Of a stretch of 64,000 bases of DNA, positions 17,357 through 26,624 are shown piece after piece. Below the pieces are notes generated by a model. It was not told the origin of the DNA, did not search any database, and was given only the letters and a program-made list of their open reading frames with translations. The stretch's first letter is position 1. Every line of letters begins with the position of its first letter. Location: positions 3,574,501 to 3,638,500 of the forward strand of contig NZ_CP029189.1 in the NCBI RefSeq assembly GCF_008642275.1. The letters run 5' to 3'. Made by a program: the position numbers and the translations under genes. The DNA is from Streptomyces venezuelae. Lineage in GTDB: Bacteria; Actinomycetota; Actinomycetes; Streptomycetales; Streptomycetaceae.

Positions 17357-18136
17357 ATGACGGACGAGGTGTTCCTGATCCCGGCCCGGCCCACCGCCAC
17401 GGCCGGGCTGCTCGCCGAGGCCGCCGCCCGCCGGGGGATGACCGTCCGGGCCCTCGGCCCCGGCTTCGGCGAGCTGGCCGGCCGGGCCGTGCACTGGTGC
17501 GGTGGTCCGCACGCCGCCGCCCGGGTGGCCGGGGCGCTCGGCCTGGGGCTGCTGGAACCGCCCGACCACTGGCTCACGCGGCTGCCGCGGCGGTTCACGG
17601 GCCGCCGGATCGAGCTGACCACCCTGGGCCGTGCCGCGCAGGAGCTGACCGGGTCCGGGCGGCCGGCGTTCGTGAAGCCGCCGCGCGAGAAGTCCTTCCC
17701 GCCCGCGGTGTACGGGCCCGGCGCGCCGCTGCCCCGGTCGCTGCCCGCCGCCACGCCCGTGCTGGTCTCCGAGGTGGTGGACTTCGCCGCCGAGTACCGG
17801 CTGTTCGTGCTCGACGGGGAGATCGCCGCCGGGAGCCGGTACGCCGTCCACGGGCGCCTGGACCCCGCCCCGCTCGACGGGGACCCGCGCGGGGCGGACG
17901 TACGGGGCTTCGCGGCCGCCCTGCTCGCCGCGACCGGCCCGGACCTGCCGAGCGCCGTCACCGTCGACGTCGGCCTCGTCGGCGCGACGGGCCGGTACGC
18001 CGTGGTCGAGGCCAACATGCCGTGGTTCTCGAACAGTTACGCCGCCCGGCCCGGGGCCGTCCTGGACGTGGTCCTGCGCGCGGCCGGTCCGCTGGGCCGG
18101 GTCCGCGCCGCCGACCTGCCGTTCGTGACCCCGTAG
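17357..18136 (+). CDS. ATP-grasp domain protein (DUF4343-like)
   Basis: 259 residues beginning MTDEVFLIPARPTATAGLL. The central part FVKPPREKSFPPAVY and the later segment EYRLFVLDGEIAAGSRYAVHG, ending AVVEANMPWFSNSY, follow the Lys/Glu/Asn pattern of small ATP-grasp ligases. Substrate unknown; such proteins form carboxylate-amine bonds with ATP. It stands alone downstream of the methyltransferase, 77 nt away, in the same direction. Confidence 0.75.
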   Translation: MTDEVFLIPARPTATAGLLAEAAARRGMTVRALGPGFGELAGRAVHWCGGPHAAARVAGALGLGLLEPPDHWLTRLPRRFTGRRIELTTLGRAAQELTGSGRPAFVKPPREKSFPPAVYGPGAPLPRSLPAATPVLVSEVVDFAAEYRLFVLDGEIAAGSRYAVHGRLDPAPLDGDPRGADVRGFAAALLAATGPDLPSAVTVDVGLVGATGRYAVVEANMPWFSNSYAARPGAVLDVVLRAAGPLGRVRAADLPFVTP

Positions 18137-18152
18137 CGGCACCCGGAACGCC

Positions 18153-18500
18153 TCAGCCGTTGAAACCGAGGGCCAGGGCCACGACCGCCGGGGCCGCGTA
18201 GATCACCGGGAAGGGCACGTGGGCGTAGGACTTCGCCCGGAGCACCGTGACCACGGCCCCGGTGAAGTACAGGGCGACCCCGACCGCCGCCGCGATGCCG
18301 ATCACCGGGACGAAGACGCCCACGGCCAGGCCCGCCGCGCCGACCGCCTTCGCGGTGGCGAGCCAGGTCCACCACGAACGCGGAACCCCGTACTCGGCCA
18401 GCGGCTCCACGACCCACTTCGCCCCGAGGAACATCGAGGCCGCCGAGAACCCGACCATGAACGCGCCGACCAGGGCGAAGACAACAGCGGTGGTGGACAT
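18153..18500 (-). CDS. DoxX-like membrane protein
   Basis: 115 residues with four hydrophobic helices (about 4-24, 46-66, 70-88, 96-113). Internal landmarks are FMVGFSAASMFLGAKWVVE, FTGAVVTVLRAKSYAHVPFP and a C-terminal ALALGFNG. This is the small DoxX family of integral membrane proteins; the biochemical role is not established. The ATG at 18500 has GGGAG upstream. It converges on the ATP-grasp gene with a 16-nt gap. Confidence 0.8.
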   Translation of the reverse strand: MSTTAVVFALVGAFMVGFSAASMFLGAKWVVEPLAEYGVPRSWWTWLATAKAVGAAGLAVGVFVPVIGIAAAVGVALYFTGAVVTVLRAKSYAHVPFPVIYAAPAVVALALGFNG

Positions 18501-18672
18501 CCGAGCTCCCCTCGGGCGGGCGCCGGTGCGGACTCGCTCCGGTCTGTCTCCCGCCTGCTTCACTCCTCTGACCCGCCCCGCCGCACCGGTGTGACAGACC
18601 GCGCGAAGAACTTCCGCGACCGGCGACGCGGTGCGCCGTGTCGCCGGGCCGCCGGCACGGCGGGGCCACCGC

Positions 18673-19485
18673 TCAGCCGAAGCTCGGCATCTCACCCACT
18701 GTTGTCGACATGTCGATCACTGCGAACGCGGCTCCCTGCGGGTCGGTCACCGCGGCGAACCGGCCGAACGGGCTGTCCATCGGACCGAAGTGCAGCTTCC
18801 CGCCGTGCTTCTGGGTCTTGGCCACCGCCTCGTCGCAGTCCGGGACCCCGAAGTAGACCTGGATGTACGGCGGCAGGTCCGGCGGGAAGTCGGCGTCCAT
18901 CTTCATCCGGCCCAGCACCGGGTTCCCGGCGCCGCCCACGCTGAAGACCTTGAAGTCCATGCCGGCCATCTCGGGGTCCTCGCCCGGGTCCATCTGCTGC
19001 GCGCCGTACGGGAAGACCTCCGGCAGGAACCCGTCCACCTTGGCCGGGTCCCGGGTGAAGACCTCCGCCCACGCGTACGAGCCCGGCTCGCCCATCTTCT
19101 CGAAGCCCTTGTGCTCGCCCGGCTGCCAGACACCGAAGACCGCGCCGCTCGGCTCCTTCGCGATCAGCATCGTGCCGAAGGCGCCCACCTGCATCGGGCC
19201 CATCAGCACCTCGCCGCCGCCCGCCGTCACCTTCCCGGCCGTGGCCGCCGCGTCGGGCGAGGCGAAGTACAGACACCACTGCGAGGGCGCGTCGGCCCCC
19301 GGCATCGGCGGGACCACCGCCGCGACGGCCTTGCCGTCGGAGTAGGCCTGCGTGTAGTTGCCGTACTCACCGCTGGCCTCGCCGAAGGTCCAGCCCAGCA
19401 CGTCCGCGTAGAAGGTCTTGGCCCCCTCCACGTCGGCGAACATCGCGTCCACCCAGCACGGAGCGCCTTCGGAGAACTCAGTCAT
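18673..19485 (-). CDS. VOC (glyoxalase-fold) protein, two-domain
   Basis: 270 residues with two VOC modules. The first starts EGAPCWVDAMFADVEGAKTFYADVLGWTF, the second at EPGSYAWAEVFTRDPAKV and ends AVTDPQGAAFAVIDMS. GMDFKVFSVGG lies between strands of the second module. The same tandem layout is found in actinobacterial 27-30 kDa antigen-like VOC proteins of unknown substrate. It is transcribed toward DoxX with its own start region and diverges from the DNA-repair gene at 19600. Confidence 0.85.
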   Translation of the reverse strand: MTEFSEGAPCWVDAMFADVEGAKTFYADVLGWTFGEASGEYGNYTQAYSDGKAVAAVVPPMPGADAPSQWCLYFASPDAAATAGKVTAGGGEVLMGPMQVGAFGTMLIAKEPSGAVFGVWQPGEHKGFEKMGEPGSYAWAEVFTRDPAKVDGFLPEVFPYGAQQMDPGEDPEMAGMDFKVFSVGGAGNPVLGRMKMDADFPPDLPPYIQVYFGVPDCDEAVAKTQKHGGKLHFGPMDSPFGRFAAVTDPQGAAFAVIDMSTTVGEMPSFG

Positions 19486-19599
19486 GATCGATCGACTCCT
19501 CGTCTCGTACCTGTGTCGTCGTCGTAGACGGCCGTACTCACGCTAGGCGCGCGGTGCGGCGACCGCGCGGGGAGCGCGCCCAGGCGGGACGCTGGAACC

Positions 19600-20202
19600 A
19601 TGGACAAGGACATCACCATCCGGCTGGCACAGCAGCCGGAGGCCGACGCGCTGCTCGGCCGGAGCCCGCTCGCCGCACTCGTCGGAATGCTGCTGGACCA
19701 GCAGGTGCCGATGGAGTGGGCGTTCTCGGGGCCCTGGACGATCGCCCAGCGGCTGGGCTCCGACGATCTCGACGCCCACACCGTCGCCGCGTACGACCCG
19801 GAGGCCTTCGCGGCCCTGCTCTCGGAGAAGCCCGCCGTCCACCGGTACCCGGGGTCGATGGCGACGCGGATCCAGCAGCTGTGCGCCTACCTGGTCGAGC
19901 ACTACGACGGGGACGCGGAGGCGGTCTGGGCCGACGCCGCGACGGGCCAGGAGCTGCTGAAGCGCCTCAAGGCGCTGCCGGGCTTCGGGGAGCAGAAGGC
20001 CCAGATCTTCCTCGCCCTGCTGGGCAAGCGGTTCGGCGTGCGCCCGACGGGCTGGCGGGAGGCCGCCGGCGGGTACGGCCAGGCGAACGTCTACCGTTCG
20101 GCGGCCGACATCACGGGCCCGGAGTCCCTGGCCAAGGTGCGGGCGCACAAACAGGAGATGAAGGCCGCCGCGAAGGCCGCCAAGGCCGCGGGCGGCTCCT
20201 GA
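19600..20202 (+). CDS. HhH-GPD-type base-excision repair protein
   Basis: 200 residues, probably a DNA glycosylase-fold protein. The N-terminal helices ALLGRSPLAALVGMLLDQQVPMEWAF match the start of the HhH-GPD fold, and the hairpin-helix-hairpin is LKALPGFGEQKAQIFLALLGKRFG (about 128-151). The aspartate that normally follows about 18 residues later is not obvious (RPTGWREAAG), so catalysis is uncertain. A Lys/Ala-rich tail (MKAAAKAAKAAGGS) may touch DNA. It is a single gene. Confidence 0.8.
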   Translation: MDKDITIRLAQQPEADALLGRSPLAALVGMLLDQQVPMEWAFSGPWTIAQRLGSDDLDAHTVAAYDPEAFAALLSEKPAVHRYPGSMATRIQQLCAYLVEHYDGDAEAVWADAATGQELLKRLKALPGFGEQKAQIFLALLGKRFGVRPTGWREAAGGYGQANVYRSAADITGPESLAKVRAHKQEMKAAAKAAKAAGGS

Positions 20203-20371
20203 CCGCCGTCGCCGCCGGGGGCGTGCCCCCGGCCCTCCCCGGCCCTCCCCGGCTCTCCCCGGCTCGCCGCCGGTCCCGCCCCCGGCCCGCCCGAGTCCCC
20301 GGAATTGACCGGCCGAACGGGTCGGCGATTGACCCCTGATTCCGGTCGCTCAAGATCGTAGATTGGTGGAC

Positions 20372-20845
20372 ATGACAGAGATCGCGACCCGCGCCGCCAC
20401 TGCCGAAGCCATCTACGACGGCCCCGGCAGCCTCATCACCCTGCTCACCGACACCGCCGAGCTCACCTGCAACACCGCCACCTTCGACGAGGGCGCGGCG
20501 GGCGCCCCGGTGCACTTCCACACCAAGGCCACCGAGTTCTTCCACGTCACCGCGGGCCGGCTCGACGTCCTGGTCGACGACGAGATCCACACCCTGGACG
20601 CCGGCGACTTCATCGCGGTCCCGCCGGGCGTCAAGCACGCCTTCGCCCCCGCCGCCGGCCACACCGCCGCCGTCTTCGTCGGCTTCACCCCCGGCATGGG
20701 CCGCTTCGACTACTACCGGCTCCTGGGCCGGGTCAACGCGGGCGAGGCCACCGTGCAGGACATCAAGGACAGCTCGGCGACCTACGACAACCACTACGCG
20801 GAGAGCGCCGTCTGGAGCGGCCGCCGCCGCAGCGCTGAGCCGTAG
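20372..20845 (+). CDS. cupin-domain protein
   Basis: 157 residues, a single beta-barrel cupin. Motif 1 VHFHTKATEFFHVTAGRLDV and motif 2 GDFIAVPPGVKHAFAP supply a His-His-Glu-His metal site. I start at the ATG (20372) with GGTGG upstream rather than at the in-frame TTG/GTG just before it. Its last 52 nt overlap the 3' end of the convergent opcA gene. Substrate unknown. Confidence 0.85.
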   Translation: MTEIATRAATAEAIYDGPGSLITLLTDTAELTCNTATFDEGAAGAPVHFHTKATEFFHVTAGRLDVLVDDEIHTLDAGDFIAVPPGVKHAFAPAAGHTAAVFVGFTPGMGRFDYYRLLGRVNAGEATVQDIKDSSATYDNHYAESAVWSGRRRSAEP

Positions 20846-21726
20846 ACCACGTCCGCGTCGAGGCGGCGCAGTTCCTCCGCGATCAGTTCGGCGCCGCTGC
20901 GGATCTTCAGGGCCACCTTGCGGTCCGGGCTCCCCGGCAGGCTCAAGGTGGCCAGCACACCCGCGGGCCGGTCCACCCGGATCTCCCCGCCCGCGGTCCG
21001 CAGGCTGACCCCGGTGATCACCGGGCCCTCGCTCGCCACCCGGTCCACCGGCACCCCCAGCCGGTCCTCCAGCCAGCGCGCCAGCAGCTCCGCGCTCGCG
21101 TTGTCGGGTTCGCTCTCCACCGCCGCGCCGGTCACCGGCAGCGGCTTCTGGTCCAGGGCCGCCGCCAGCAGCGAGCGCCACGGCGTCAGGCGGGTCCAGG
21201 CCAGGTCGGTATCGCCGGGCTGGTAGCCGACGGCGCGCTCGTCGAGCACACCGACCGGGTCGAAGGCGGCGGCCGCGTCCGTGATCCGGCGCTGGGCGAG
21301 GGCGCCCAGCGGATCCCGCGCCAGGTCGGTGGGCGCGTCGGCCGGCCACCAGGCCACCACGGGCGCGTCGGGCAGGAGCAGCGGCAGGACGACCGGACCG
21401 GCGTGTTCGGTCAGCGCACCGTGCAGGCGCAGCAGCACGATCTCGCCGGTCCCGGCGTCGGTGCCGACCCGCAGTTCGGCGTCCACGCGGTCCGCGCGGA
21501 GCTTGTGCGGACCGCGCGAGGTCCGCCTGATCACCGCGATGATGCGGCAGGGGTGTTCACGCGAGGCCTCGGAGGCCGCGCGTACGGCGTCGTAGGCGTT
21601 CTCCTCGTCGGTGGCGAGGACAAGGGTCAGCACCAGCCCCATGGTCGGGCTGCCTATCGCACGGCGGGCTTCGAGCAGGGCCCGGTTGACCTTGCTGGAC
21701 GTGGTGTCGGTGAGTTCGGTCCGCAT
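20794..21726 (-). CDS. opcA: glucose-6-phosphate dehydrogenase assembly protein OpcA
   Basis: 310 residues matching OpcA: MRTELTDTTSSKVNRALLEAR at the N-terminus, VLTLVLATDEENAYDAVRAASEA, the block VVLPLLLPDAPVVAWWP, and a C-terminal LSLPGSPDRKVALKIRS domain. OpcA activates or assembles glucose-6-phosphate dehydrogenase (Zwf) of the pentose-phosphate pathway and is normally encoded beside zwf. No zwf or pgl is present here, so this is an isolated copy. The 3' end overlaps the cupin gene by 52 nt. Confidence 0.9.
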   Translation of the reverse strand: MRTELTDTTSSKVNRALLEARRAIGSPTMGLVLTLVLATDEENAYDAVRAASEASREHPCRIIAVIRRTSRGPHKLRADRVDAELRVGTDAGTGEIVLLRLHGALTEHAGPVVLPLLLPDAPVVAWWPADAPTDLARDPLGALAQRRITDAAAAFDPVGVLDERAVGYQPGDTDLAWTRLTPWRSLLAAALDQKPLPVTGAAVESEPDNASAELLARWLEDRLGVPVDRVASEGPVITGVSLRTAGGEIRVDRPAGVLATLSLPGSPDRKVALKIRSGAELIAEELRRLDADVVYGSALRRRPLQTALSA

Positions 21727-21746
21727 GCACCGAGTCTGTCACCGCG

Positions 21747-23366
21747 TCACCGGCGCCTGCGCGCCGTCCCGAAGATCGAGCGCGAGATCTCCCGGCCCAA
21801 CTGGGTCCCGATCGACCGGGCCAGCGATCGGAACAGCCCGCTCCCCACCACCTGCTCGGCCAGCGAGGGATCCGGCTTCGGGGCGCTGCGCGCGGCCCGT
21901 GCGGCCTCCTTCTCCGCCGCCTTCGCCTCCTTCTCGGCCTCGGCGGCGGCCGCCGCGGCCTCCGCCTGCGCCTCCGCGGCGGCCTGCTCGGCGCTGATCT
22001 TCTCGTACGCCGACTCGCGGTCGACCGGCTCCGCGTAGCGCGACCAGAGCAGCGAGGACTTCACGGCCCGCTCCAGGTCGGCCGCCGCGACGGGTCCCAT
22101 CAGCGACTGCGGGGCGCGCAGCCGGGTCGCCGCGACCGGGGTCGGGGCACCGTTCTCGCTGAGCACGGTGATCACCGCCTCGCCGGTGCCCAGCCCGGTG
22201 AGCAGCTCCTCCAGGTCGTAGGCGGAGCGGGGGAAGGTCTTCACGGTCGCCTTCAGCGCCTTGGCGTCGTCGGGGGTGAAGGCGCGCAGCGCGTGCTGCA
22301 CCCGGTTGCCGAGCTGGGCGAGGACGTCCGCCGGCACGTCCTTGGGGGTCTGGGTGACGAAGAAGACGCCGACGCCCTTGGAACGGATGAGCCGGACCGT
22401 CTGGGTGATCGACGCGAGGAAGGCCTTCGAGGCCCCGCTGAAGAGCAGGTGCGCCTCGTCGAAGAAGAAGACGAGCTTGGGCTTGTCCAGGTCGCCGACC
22501 TCCGGCAGGTCGTTGTAGAGGTCGGCGAGCAGCCACATCAGGAAGGTGGAGAAGAGCTGCGGCTTGTCCTGGACCGCCGGGAGTTCCAGTACGGAGACCA
22601 GTCCGCGCCCGTCGGCGGCCGTCCGCAGGAACTCGCTCGTGTCGAACTCGGGCTCGCCGAAGAACTCCGAGGCGCCCTGCTGCTCGAAGGCGGTGAGCGC
22701 CCGCAGGATCACCCCGGCCGTCACCGTGGACAGTCCGCCGATCCCCTTGAGTTCGGGTTTGCCCTGGTCGGAGACGAGGAAGGCGACGACCGCGCGCAGG
22801 TCCTTGAGGTCGATCAGCTCCAGGCCCTTGGTGTCGGCGTAGTGGAAGATCAGGCCGAGGGACTGCTCCTGCGTCTGGTTGAGCTGGAGCACCTTCGACA
22901 TCAGCACCGGGCCGAAGCTGGTGACCGTGGACCGCAGCGGGATCCCGGGACCGATCCCGCCCAGCGAGTAGAACTCGCCCGGGTATCCGGTGGGCTCCCA
23001 GATCTGGGCGACGTCCCGGGCCCGCTCGTCGATCCGCTCGCCGGGCGTGCCGGGTGCGGTGATCCCCGAGACGTCGCCCTTGATGTCCGCGAGGAAGACG
23101 GGGACCCCGTTCGCCGACAGCTGTTCGGCGATGAGCTGGAGCGTCTTGGTCTTGCCGGTGCCGGTGGCGCCGGCGACCAGACCGTGCCGGTTGAGCATCG
23201 CCAGCGGGATGCGGATCTGACGGTCGGGCAGGCACGCGCCGTCCCACAGCAGGGCGCCGAGGTCGAGCGCGGGCCCGGTGAAGGCGTACCCGGCGGCGAT
23301 CTCCGCGGCCGGGCCGGCCGGGGCCGTCCGGTCCTCCGGAAGGGCGGGGTCGGTGCTCTCGCTCAT
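21747..23366 (-). CDS. HerA-like ATPase (DUF853/YjgR type)
   Basis: 539 residues. Walker A is GATGTGKTKT (about 64-73), Walker B FFFDEAHLLF, and FFVTQTPKDVPADVLAQLGNRVQHALRAF is the C-terminal ATPase block of the DUF853 family. An Ala/Glu-rich coiled-coil-like segment (about 450-500: EQAAAEAQAEAAAAAAEAEKEA) precedes a short basic tail ending TARRRR. HerA relatives are hexameric DNA motors; the cellular job of this branch is not known. It starts 20 nt downstream of the opcA start on the same strand. Confidence 0.9.
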   Translation of the reverse strand: MSESTDPALPEDRTAPAGPAAEIAAGYAFTGPALDLGALLWDGACLPDRQIRIPLAMLNRHGLVAGATGTGKTKTLQLIAEQLSANGVPVFLADIKGDVSGITAPGTPGERIDERARDVAQIWEPTGYPGEFYSLGGIGPGIPLRSTVTSFGPVLMSKVLQLNQTQEQSLGLIFHYADTKGLELIDLKDLRAVVAFLVSDQGKPELKGIGGLSTVTAGVILRALTAFEQQGASEFFGEPEFDTSEFLRTAADGRGLVSVLELPAVQDKPQLFSTFLMWLLADLYNDLPEVGDLDKPKLVFFFDEAHLLFSGASKAFLASITQTVRLIRSKGVGVFFVTQTPKDVPADVLAQLGNRVQHALRAFTPDDAKALKATVKTFPRSAYDLEELLTGLGTGEAVITVLSENGAPTPVAATRLRAPQSLMGPVAAADLERAVKSSLLWSRYAEPVDRESAYEKISAEQAAAEAQAEAAAAAAEAEKEAKAAEKEAARAARSAPKPDPSLAEQVVGSGLFRSLARSIGTQLGREISRSIFGTARRRR

Positions 23367-23454
23367 GCTTCACTCCCCAAATAGCGCTGTTCGCCACTTT
23401 TGCACCGCCCGTACGAGGCTGCGCCCGCACGCACCGGCCCGGTAGGCTTTCCGT

Positions 23455-23751
23455 GTGATCTTCAAGCGCATCGGAAGCGGACGGCCGTACCCCGACCACG
23501 GCAGGGAAACCACCCGGCAGTGGGCGGACGTCGCGCCGCGTCCGGTCCGGCTCGACCAGCTCGTGACGACCAAGGGCCAGCTGGACCTCGAAACGCTGCT
23601 CGCCGAGGACTCCACCTTCTACGGCGACCTCTTCGCGCACGTCGTGAAGTGGCGGGGCGACCTCTACCTGGAGGACGGGCTGCACCGTGCCGTGCGCGCC
23701 GCCCTCCAGCAGCGCCAGGTGCTGCACGCGCGCGTCCTCGAAATGGACTGA
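23455..23751 (+). CDS. conserved actinobacterial small protein
   Basis: 98 residues: MIFKRIGSGRPYPDHGRE, then QWADVAPRPVRLDQLVTTKG, DLETLLAEDSTFYGDLFAHV and DGLHRAVRAALQQRQVLHARVLE. I recognise it as a widely conserved actinobacterial protein without an assigned function; some databases label relatives VapB-like, but there is no adjacent toxin. The fold may resemble a ParB N-terminal-like domain (weak inference). It diverges from the HerA-like gene. Confidence 0.75.
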   Translation: MIFKRIGSGRPYPDHGRETTRQWADVAPRPVRLDQLVTTKGQLDLETLLAEDSTFYGDLFAHVVKWRGDLYLEDGLHRAVRAALQQRQVLHARVLEMD

Positions 23752-23844
23752 CCAAATCGCCTGGATTGCGCCTTTCGGGTCACCATTGACCTATCAGCAG
23801 ATCATTTAGTAGGCATCGACACCGGGCCGCACTACGCTGCGCCC

Positions 23845-24516
23845 ATGAGCATGCTCACTCCCCCCGGCATGGGCGGAAAGTACCGCGTCACGGGAGCCGC
23901 CTACCCCCGTATGAGTCGTAAGCGGAGCCGTACCCGGATCGTCCTCGCCGTGCTCGGCTCGATCCTTGCGCTGGCCCTGGTCGGCTACGGGGCCCTGCAG
24001 CTCATCGACGTGTTCCGGGGCGACAGCCCCAAGCGGAACACGGCTGCGGGTGCCAAGGACTGCCCGACGACGCCTCCCGGTACCGCCGCCAAGGGCGGCC
24101 CCGACGCCGCCTCCACCGCCTCGGCCGCCGCCAAACCGGCGGTCGTGCTCCCCCCGCCCGGGGACATCGCGGTCAACGTCTACAACGCGACCCCGCGTGC
24201 GGGCCTGGCCAAGGCCGTCGGTGACGAACTGGCCAAACGCGGCTTCGTCATCGGCAAGGTGGGCAACGCCCCGGCCGACTTCGACAAGAAGGTCCCCGGC
24301 ACGGGAATACTGCTGGGCGCCCCCACCACCGACAAGGCGGTCTTCGCCGTACTCGGCACGCAGCTCGCCGGAACCACCCAGCAGACCGACACCCGCGAGA
24401 CCGCGGACGTCGACCTGATCCTGGGCGACGCCTTCAAGGAGCTGAGCACGAAGGAGGACGCGGACAAGGCGCTGGCCCTCCTGGCCAACCCCGCGCCCGC
24501 GCCCAAGAAGTGCTGA
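23845..24516 (+). CDS. LytR C-terminal domain membrane protein
   Basis: 223 residues with one membrane helix (about 32-54, IVLAVLGSILALALVGYGAL) after a basic cytoplasmic tail (MSRKRSRTR). A Pro/Ala-rich linker leads to an extracellular LytR_C domain: IAVNVYNATPRAGLAKAVGDEL, GFVIGKVGNAP and DVDLILGDAFK. LytR_C domains accompany cell-wall assembly proteins, but the LCP catalytic domain is absent. Monocistronic. Confidence 0.85.
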   Translation: MSMLTPPGMGGKYRVTGAAYPRMSRKRSRTRIVLAVLGSILALALVGYGALQLIDVFRGDSPKRNTAAGAKDCPTTPPGTAAKGGPDAASTASAAAKPAVVLPPPGDIAVNVYNATPRAGLAKAVGDELAKRGFVIGKVGNAPADFDKKVPGTGILLGAPTTDKAVFAVLGTQLAGTTQQTDTRETADVDLILGDAFKELSTKEDADKALALLANPAPAPKKC

Positions 24517-24568
24517 CACGCCGGACGCACACCGCGCCGACCGCGCGGGATGCGTCCGGCACCCGCCG

Positions 24569-25204
24569 CTACTCCGCCGAGCCGTACATCCGGTCGCCGG
24601 CGTCACCCAGGCCCGGCACGATGTAGCCGTGCTCGTTGAGCCGCTCGTCCACCGCGGCCGTCACCACGGTCACCGGCGTGCCCGCCAGCTCGCGCTCCAT
24701 GATCTCGACGCCCTCGGGCGCGGCCAGCAGCACCACGGCCGTGACGTCGTCGGCGCCGCGCTTGATCAGCTCCTGGATCGCCGCGACCAGCGTGCCGCCG
24801 GTGGCGAGCATCGGGTCGACGACGTAGACCTGGCGGCCCGAGAGGTCCTCCGGCATGCGCGTCGCGTACGTGGAGGCCTCCAGGGTCTCCTCGTTGCGGA
24901 CCATGCCCATGAAGCCCACCTCGGCGGTCGGCAGCAGCCGCACCATGCCGTCCAGCATGCCGAGGCCGGCCCGCAGGATCGGGACGATCAGCGGGCGGGG
25001 GGACGAGAGCTTCACGCCCGTGGTCGGGGCGACCGGCGTCTCGATGTCGGCCTGCTCCGTGCGCACGTCCCGGGTGGCCTCGTAGGCGAGCAGCGTCACC
25101 AGCTCGTCGGCGAGCCGCCGGAAGGTGGCCGAGTCGGTGCGCTTGTCGCGCAGGGTGGTGAGTTTGTGCGCCACCAAGGGGTGATCGACGACCTGCAAAC
25201 GCAC
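24569..25204 (-). CDS. upp: uracil phosphoribosyltransferase
   Basis: 211 residues; it converts uracil and PRPP to UMP in pyrimidine salvage. The PRPP loop is [14 protein letters not shown] (about 124-137), with the N-terminal [14 protein letters not shown] and [11 protein letters not shown] blocks of the family and a C-terminal [16 protein letters not shown] uracil-binding segment. The GTG at 25204 is chosen because GGAGG lies five bases upstream; a TTG 12 nt earlier overlaps that site. Confidence 0.96.
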   Translation of the reverse strand: MRLQVVDHPLVAHKLTTLRDKRTDSATFRRLADELVTLLAYEATRDVRTEQADIETPVAPTTGVKLSSPRPLIVPILRAGLGMLDGMVRLLPTAEVGFMGMVRNEETLEASTYATRMPEDLSGRQVYVVDPMLATGGTLVAAIQELIKRGADDVTAVVLLAAPEGVEIMERELAGTPVTVVTAAVDERLNEHGYIVPGLGDAGDRMYGSAE

Positions 25205-25368
25205 AACATCCTCCAAAACTCAGCCTGCGACCTGCAAAAACGGTCGCACGACGCGACCTGCACCCAAAAGGCTACGCGCTGACGCGGCTCCTTCGCGTCC
25301 GAAGCCGCGTCCGCGCCCGCCGCATCCCTGCGGATGCGACCCGCGCGGACGCCCAGCAGGCTGGACGG

Positions 25369-26340
25369 ATGAGCAACACACCGGTGATCGCGGCCGTCGA
25401 CGGTTCGGAACACAGCCTGCGGGCTCTGGAGTGGGCCCGGAAGGAAGCCGTCCGCCACGACTGCGGGCTGCTGGTCGCCCATGTGCTGCCCGACCACGCC
25501 CAGTTGTACGCCGGGCGCCGGGCCTCCCTGCACGACGCCTCCGAACCGGGGGAGATCCCGGACCCCGTGCGCCCCTGGGTCGCGTCCGTCCTCGGCGCCG
25601 GCGGCTCCGAGCTGCCCGAGGGGGTCGCGTACGAGGCCCTGGAGGGCTCCGTGCCCGAGGCCCTGCGGGTGATCGGCTCGGAGGCCCGGATGCTGGTGAT
25701 GGGCTCCCGCGGCCGCGGCGGCTTCGCCAGCCTGCTGCTCGGCTCCAGCAGCCGGGCCGTGGCCAGCTCGGCCGCCTGCCCGGTCGTCGTGGTCCCGCAC
25801 GCGGAGCGCGGCGCCGCAGCCGAAGCGGACGCCGCGGCCGACACCGACGCCGGCGCCGGGCAGTCGGCCGGGCGGGTGGTGCTCGGGCTGCACGCCGCCG
25901 AGACGCCCGACGACGTACTGACCTTCGCGTTCACCGAGGCCGCCGTGCGGGGGACCACCGTCCAGGTGGTCTCCGCGTACGCCATCCCGCCCTCGCCGAC
26001 CCTGGTGATCGACAGCCCCTTCGCGGTGATCCCGCCGGAGGGGCTGGCCGACGAGGGGGACGGGGTACCGGCCGAGCGGGAGATGCTGCGGTCCCAGACG
26101 GAGCGGCTGGCACCGCTGCGGGAGCGGTTTCCGGACGTCCCGGTCGAGCAGGCCGCGGTACCCGGGGACCCGGCGGGCCGGCTGGTCATCGCCTCCCGGG
26201 CGGCGGCACTGGTCGTGGTCGGCCGCCACCACCCCCGGCGCACCGCCATGTCGCTGGCGATCGGCTCGGTCGCCCACGCGGTGCTCCACCACGCGCACGG
26301 ACCGGTGGCCGTGGTCCCGACCCTGAAGGACGACGTCTGA
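25369..26340 (+). CDS. universal stress protein, tandem UspA domains
   Basis: 323 residues with two UspA modules. The first (1-145) starts VIAAVDGSEHSLRALEWARKEA and ends with the ATP-binding loop VMGSRGRGGFASLLLGSSS. The second (about 165-320) ends RRTAMSLAIGSVAHAVLHHA, a diverged loop. ATP-binding universal stress proteins serve in dormancy and stress adaptation. It diverges from upp. Confidence 0.9.
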   Translation: MSNTPVIAAVDGSEHSLRALEWARKEAVRHDCGLLVAHVLPDHAQLYAGRRASLHDASEPGEIPDPVRPWVASVLGAGGSELPEGVAYEALEGSVPEALRVIGSEARMLVMGSRGRGGFASLLLGSSSRAVASSAACPVVVVPHAERGAAAEADAAADTDAGAGQSAGRVVLGLHAAETPDDVLTFAFTEAAVRGTTVQVVSAYAIPPSPTLVIDSPFAVIPPEGLADEGDGVPAEREMLRSQTERLAPLRERFPDVPVEQAAVPGDPAGRLVIASRAAALVVVGRHHPRRTAMSLAIGSVAHAVLHHAHGPVAVVPTLKDDV

Positions 26341-26422
26341 CCTGCGAAGGGGTGGCATCAAACGCGCCGTCCGGGGGAAGGTGGGTGCAAGGGGGGACGA
26401 CCGACCAGCCAGGTGGTGGCCG

Positions 26423-26602
26423 ATGCCCGACAGGCAGCCGAAGGACGACGTGCCGGAGACCGCGGCGCAGCGCCGAGCACGCCGCGCGCAGTTCCTGCGC
26501 GACCTGATGGAAGCGCGCGAACTGCGCGATCGCGTCCAGCCCCGCCGCGCCCGGGCCGCCCGTATGCGCCAGCAGATGCGCATGCGCACCTTCCGCTGGT
26601 GA
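26423..26602 (+). CDS. small basic hypothetical protein
   Basis: 59 residues, MPDRQPKDDVPETAAQRRAR onward, then Arg-rich helices (LRDLMEARELRDRVQPRR, ARMRQQMRMRTFRW). AGGTGG precedes the ATG. No family recognised; the composition suggests nucleic-acid or ribosome contact (inference). Its 3' end, including the stop codon, is duplicated in tandem directly downstream. Confidence 0.65.
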   Translation: MPDRQPKDDVPETAAQRRARRAQFLRDLMEARELRDRVQPRRARAARMRQQMRMRTFRW

Positions 26603-26624
26603 TCAGGTTCCGCTGGTGATCAGG
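26591..26624 (+). repeat. 17-bp perfect tandem duplication at a stop codon
   Basis: Two adjacent copies of TTCCGCTGGTGATCAGG. The first contains the last codons and TGA stop of the small basic protein. The rest of the gap to 26904 is GC-rich with no gene that I can support; it must hold the tad operon promoter. Confidence 0.9.
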
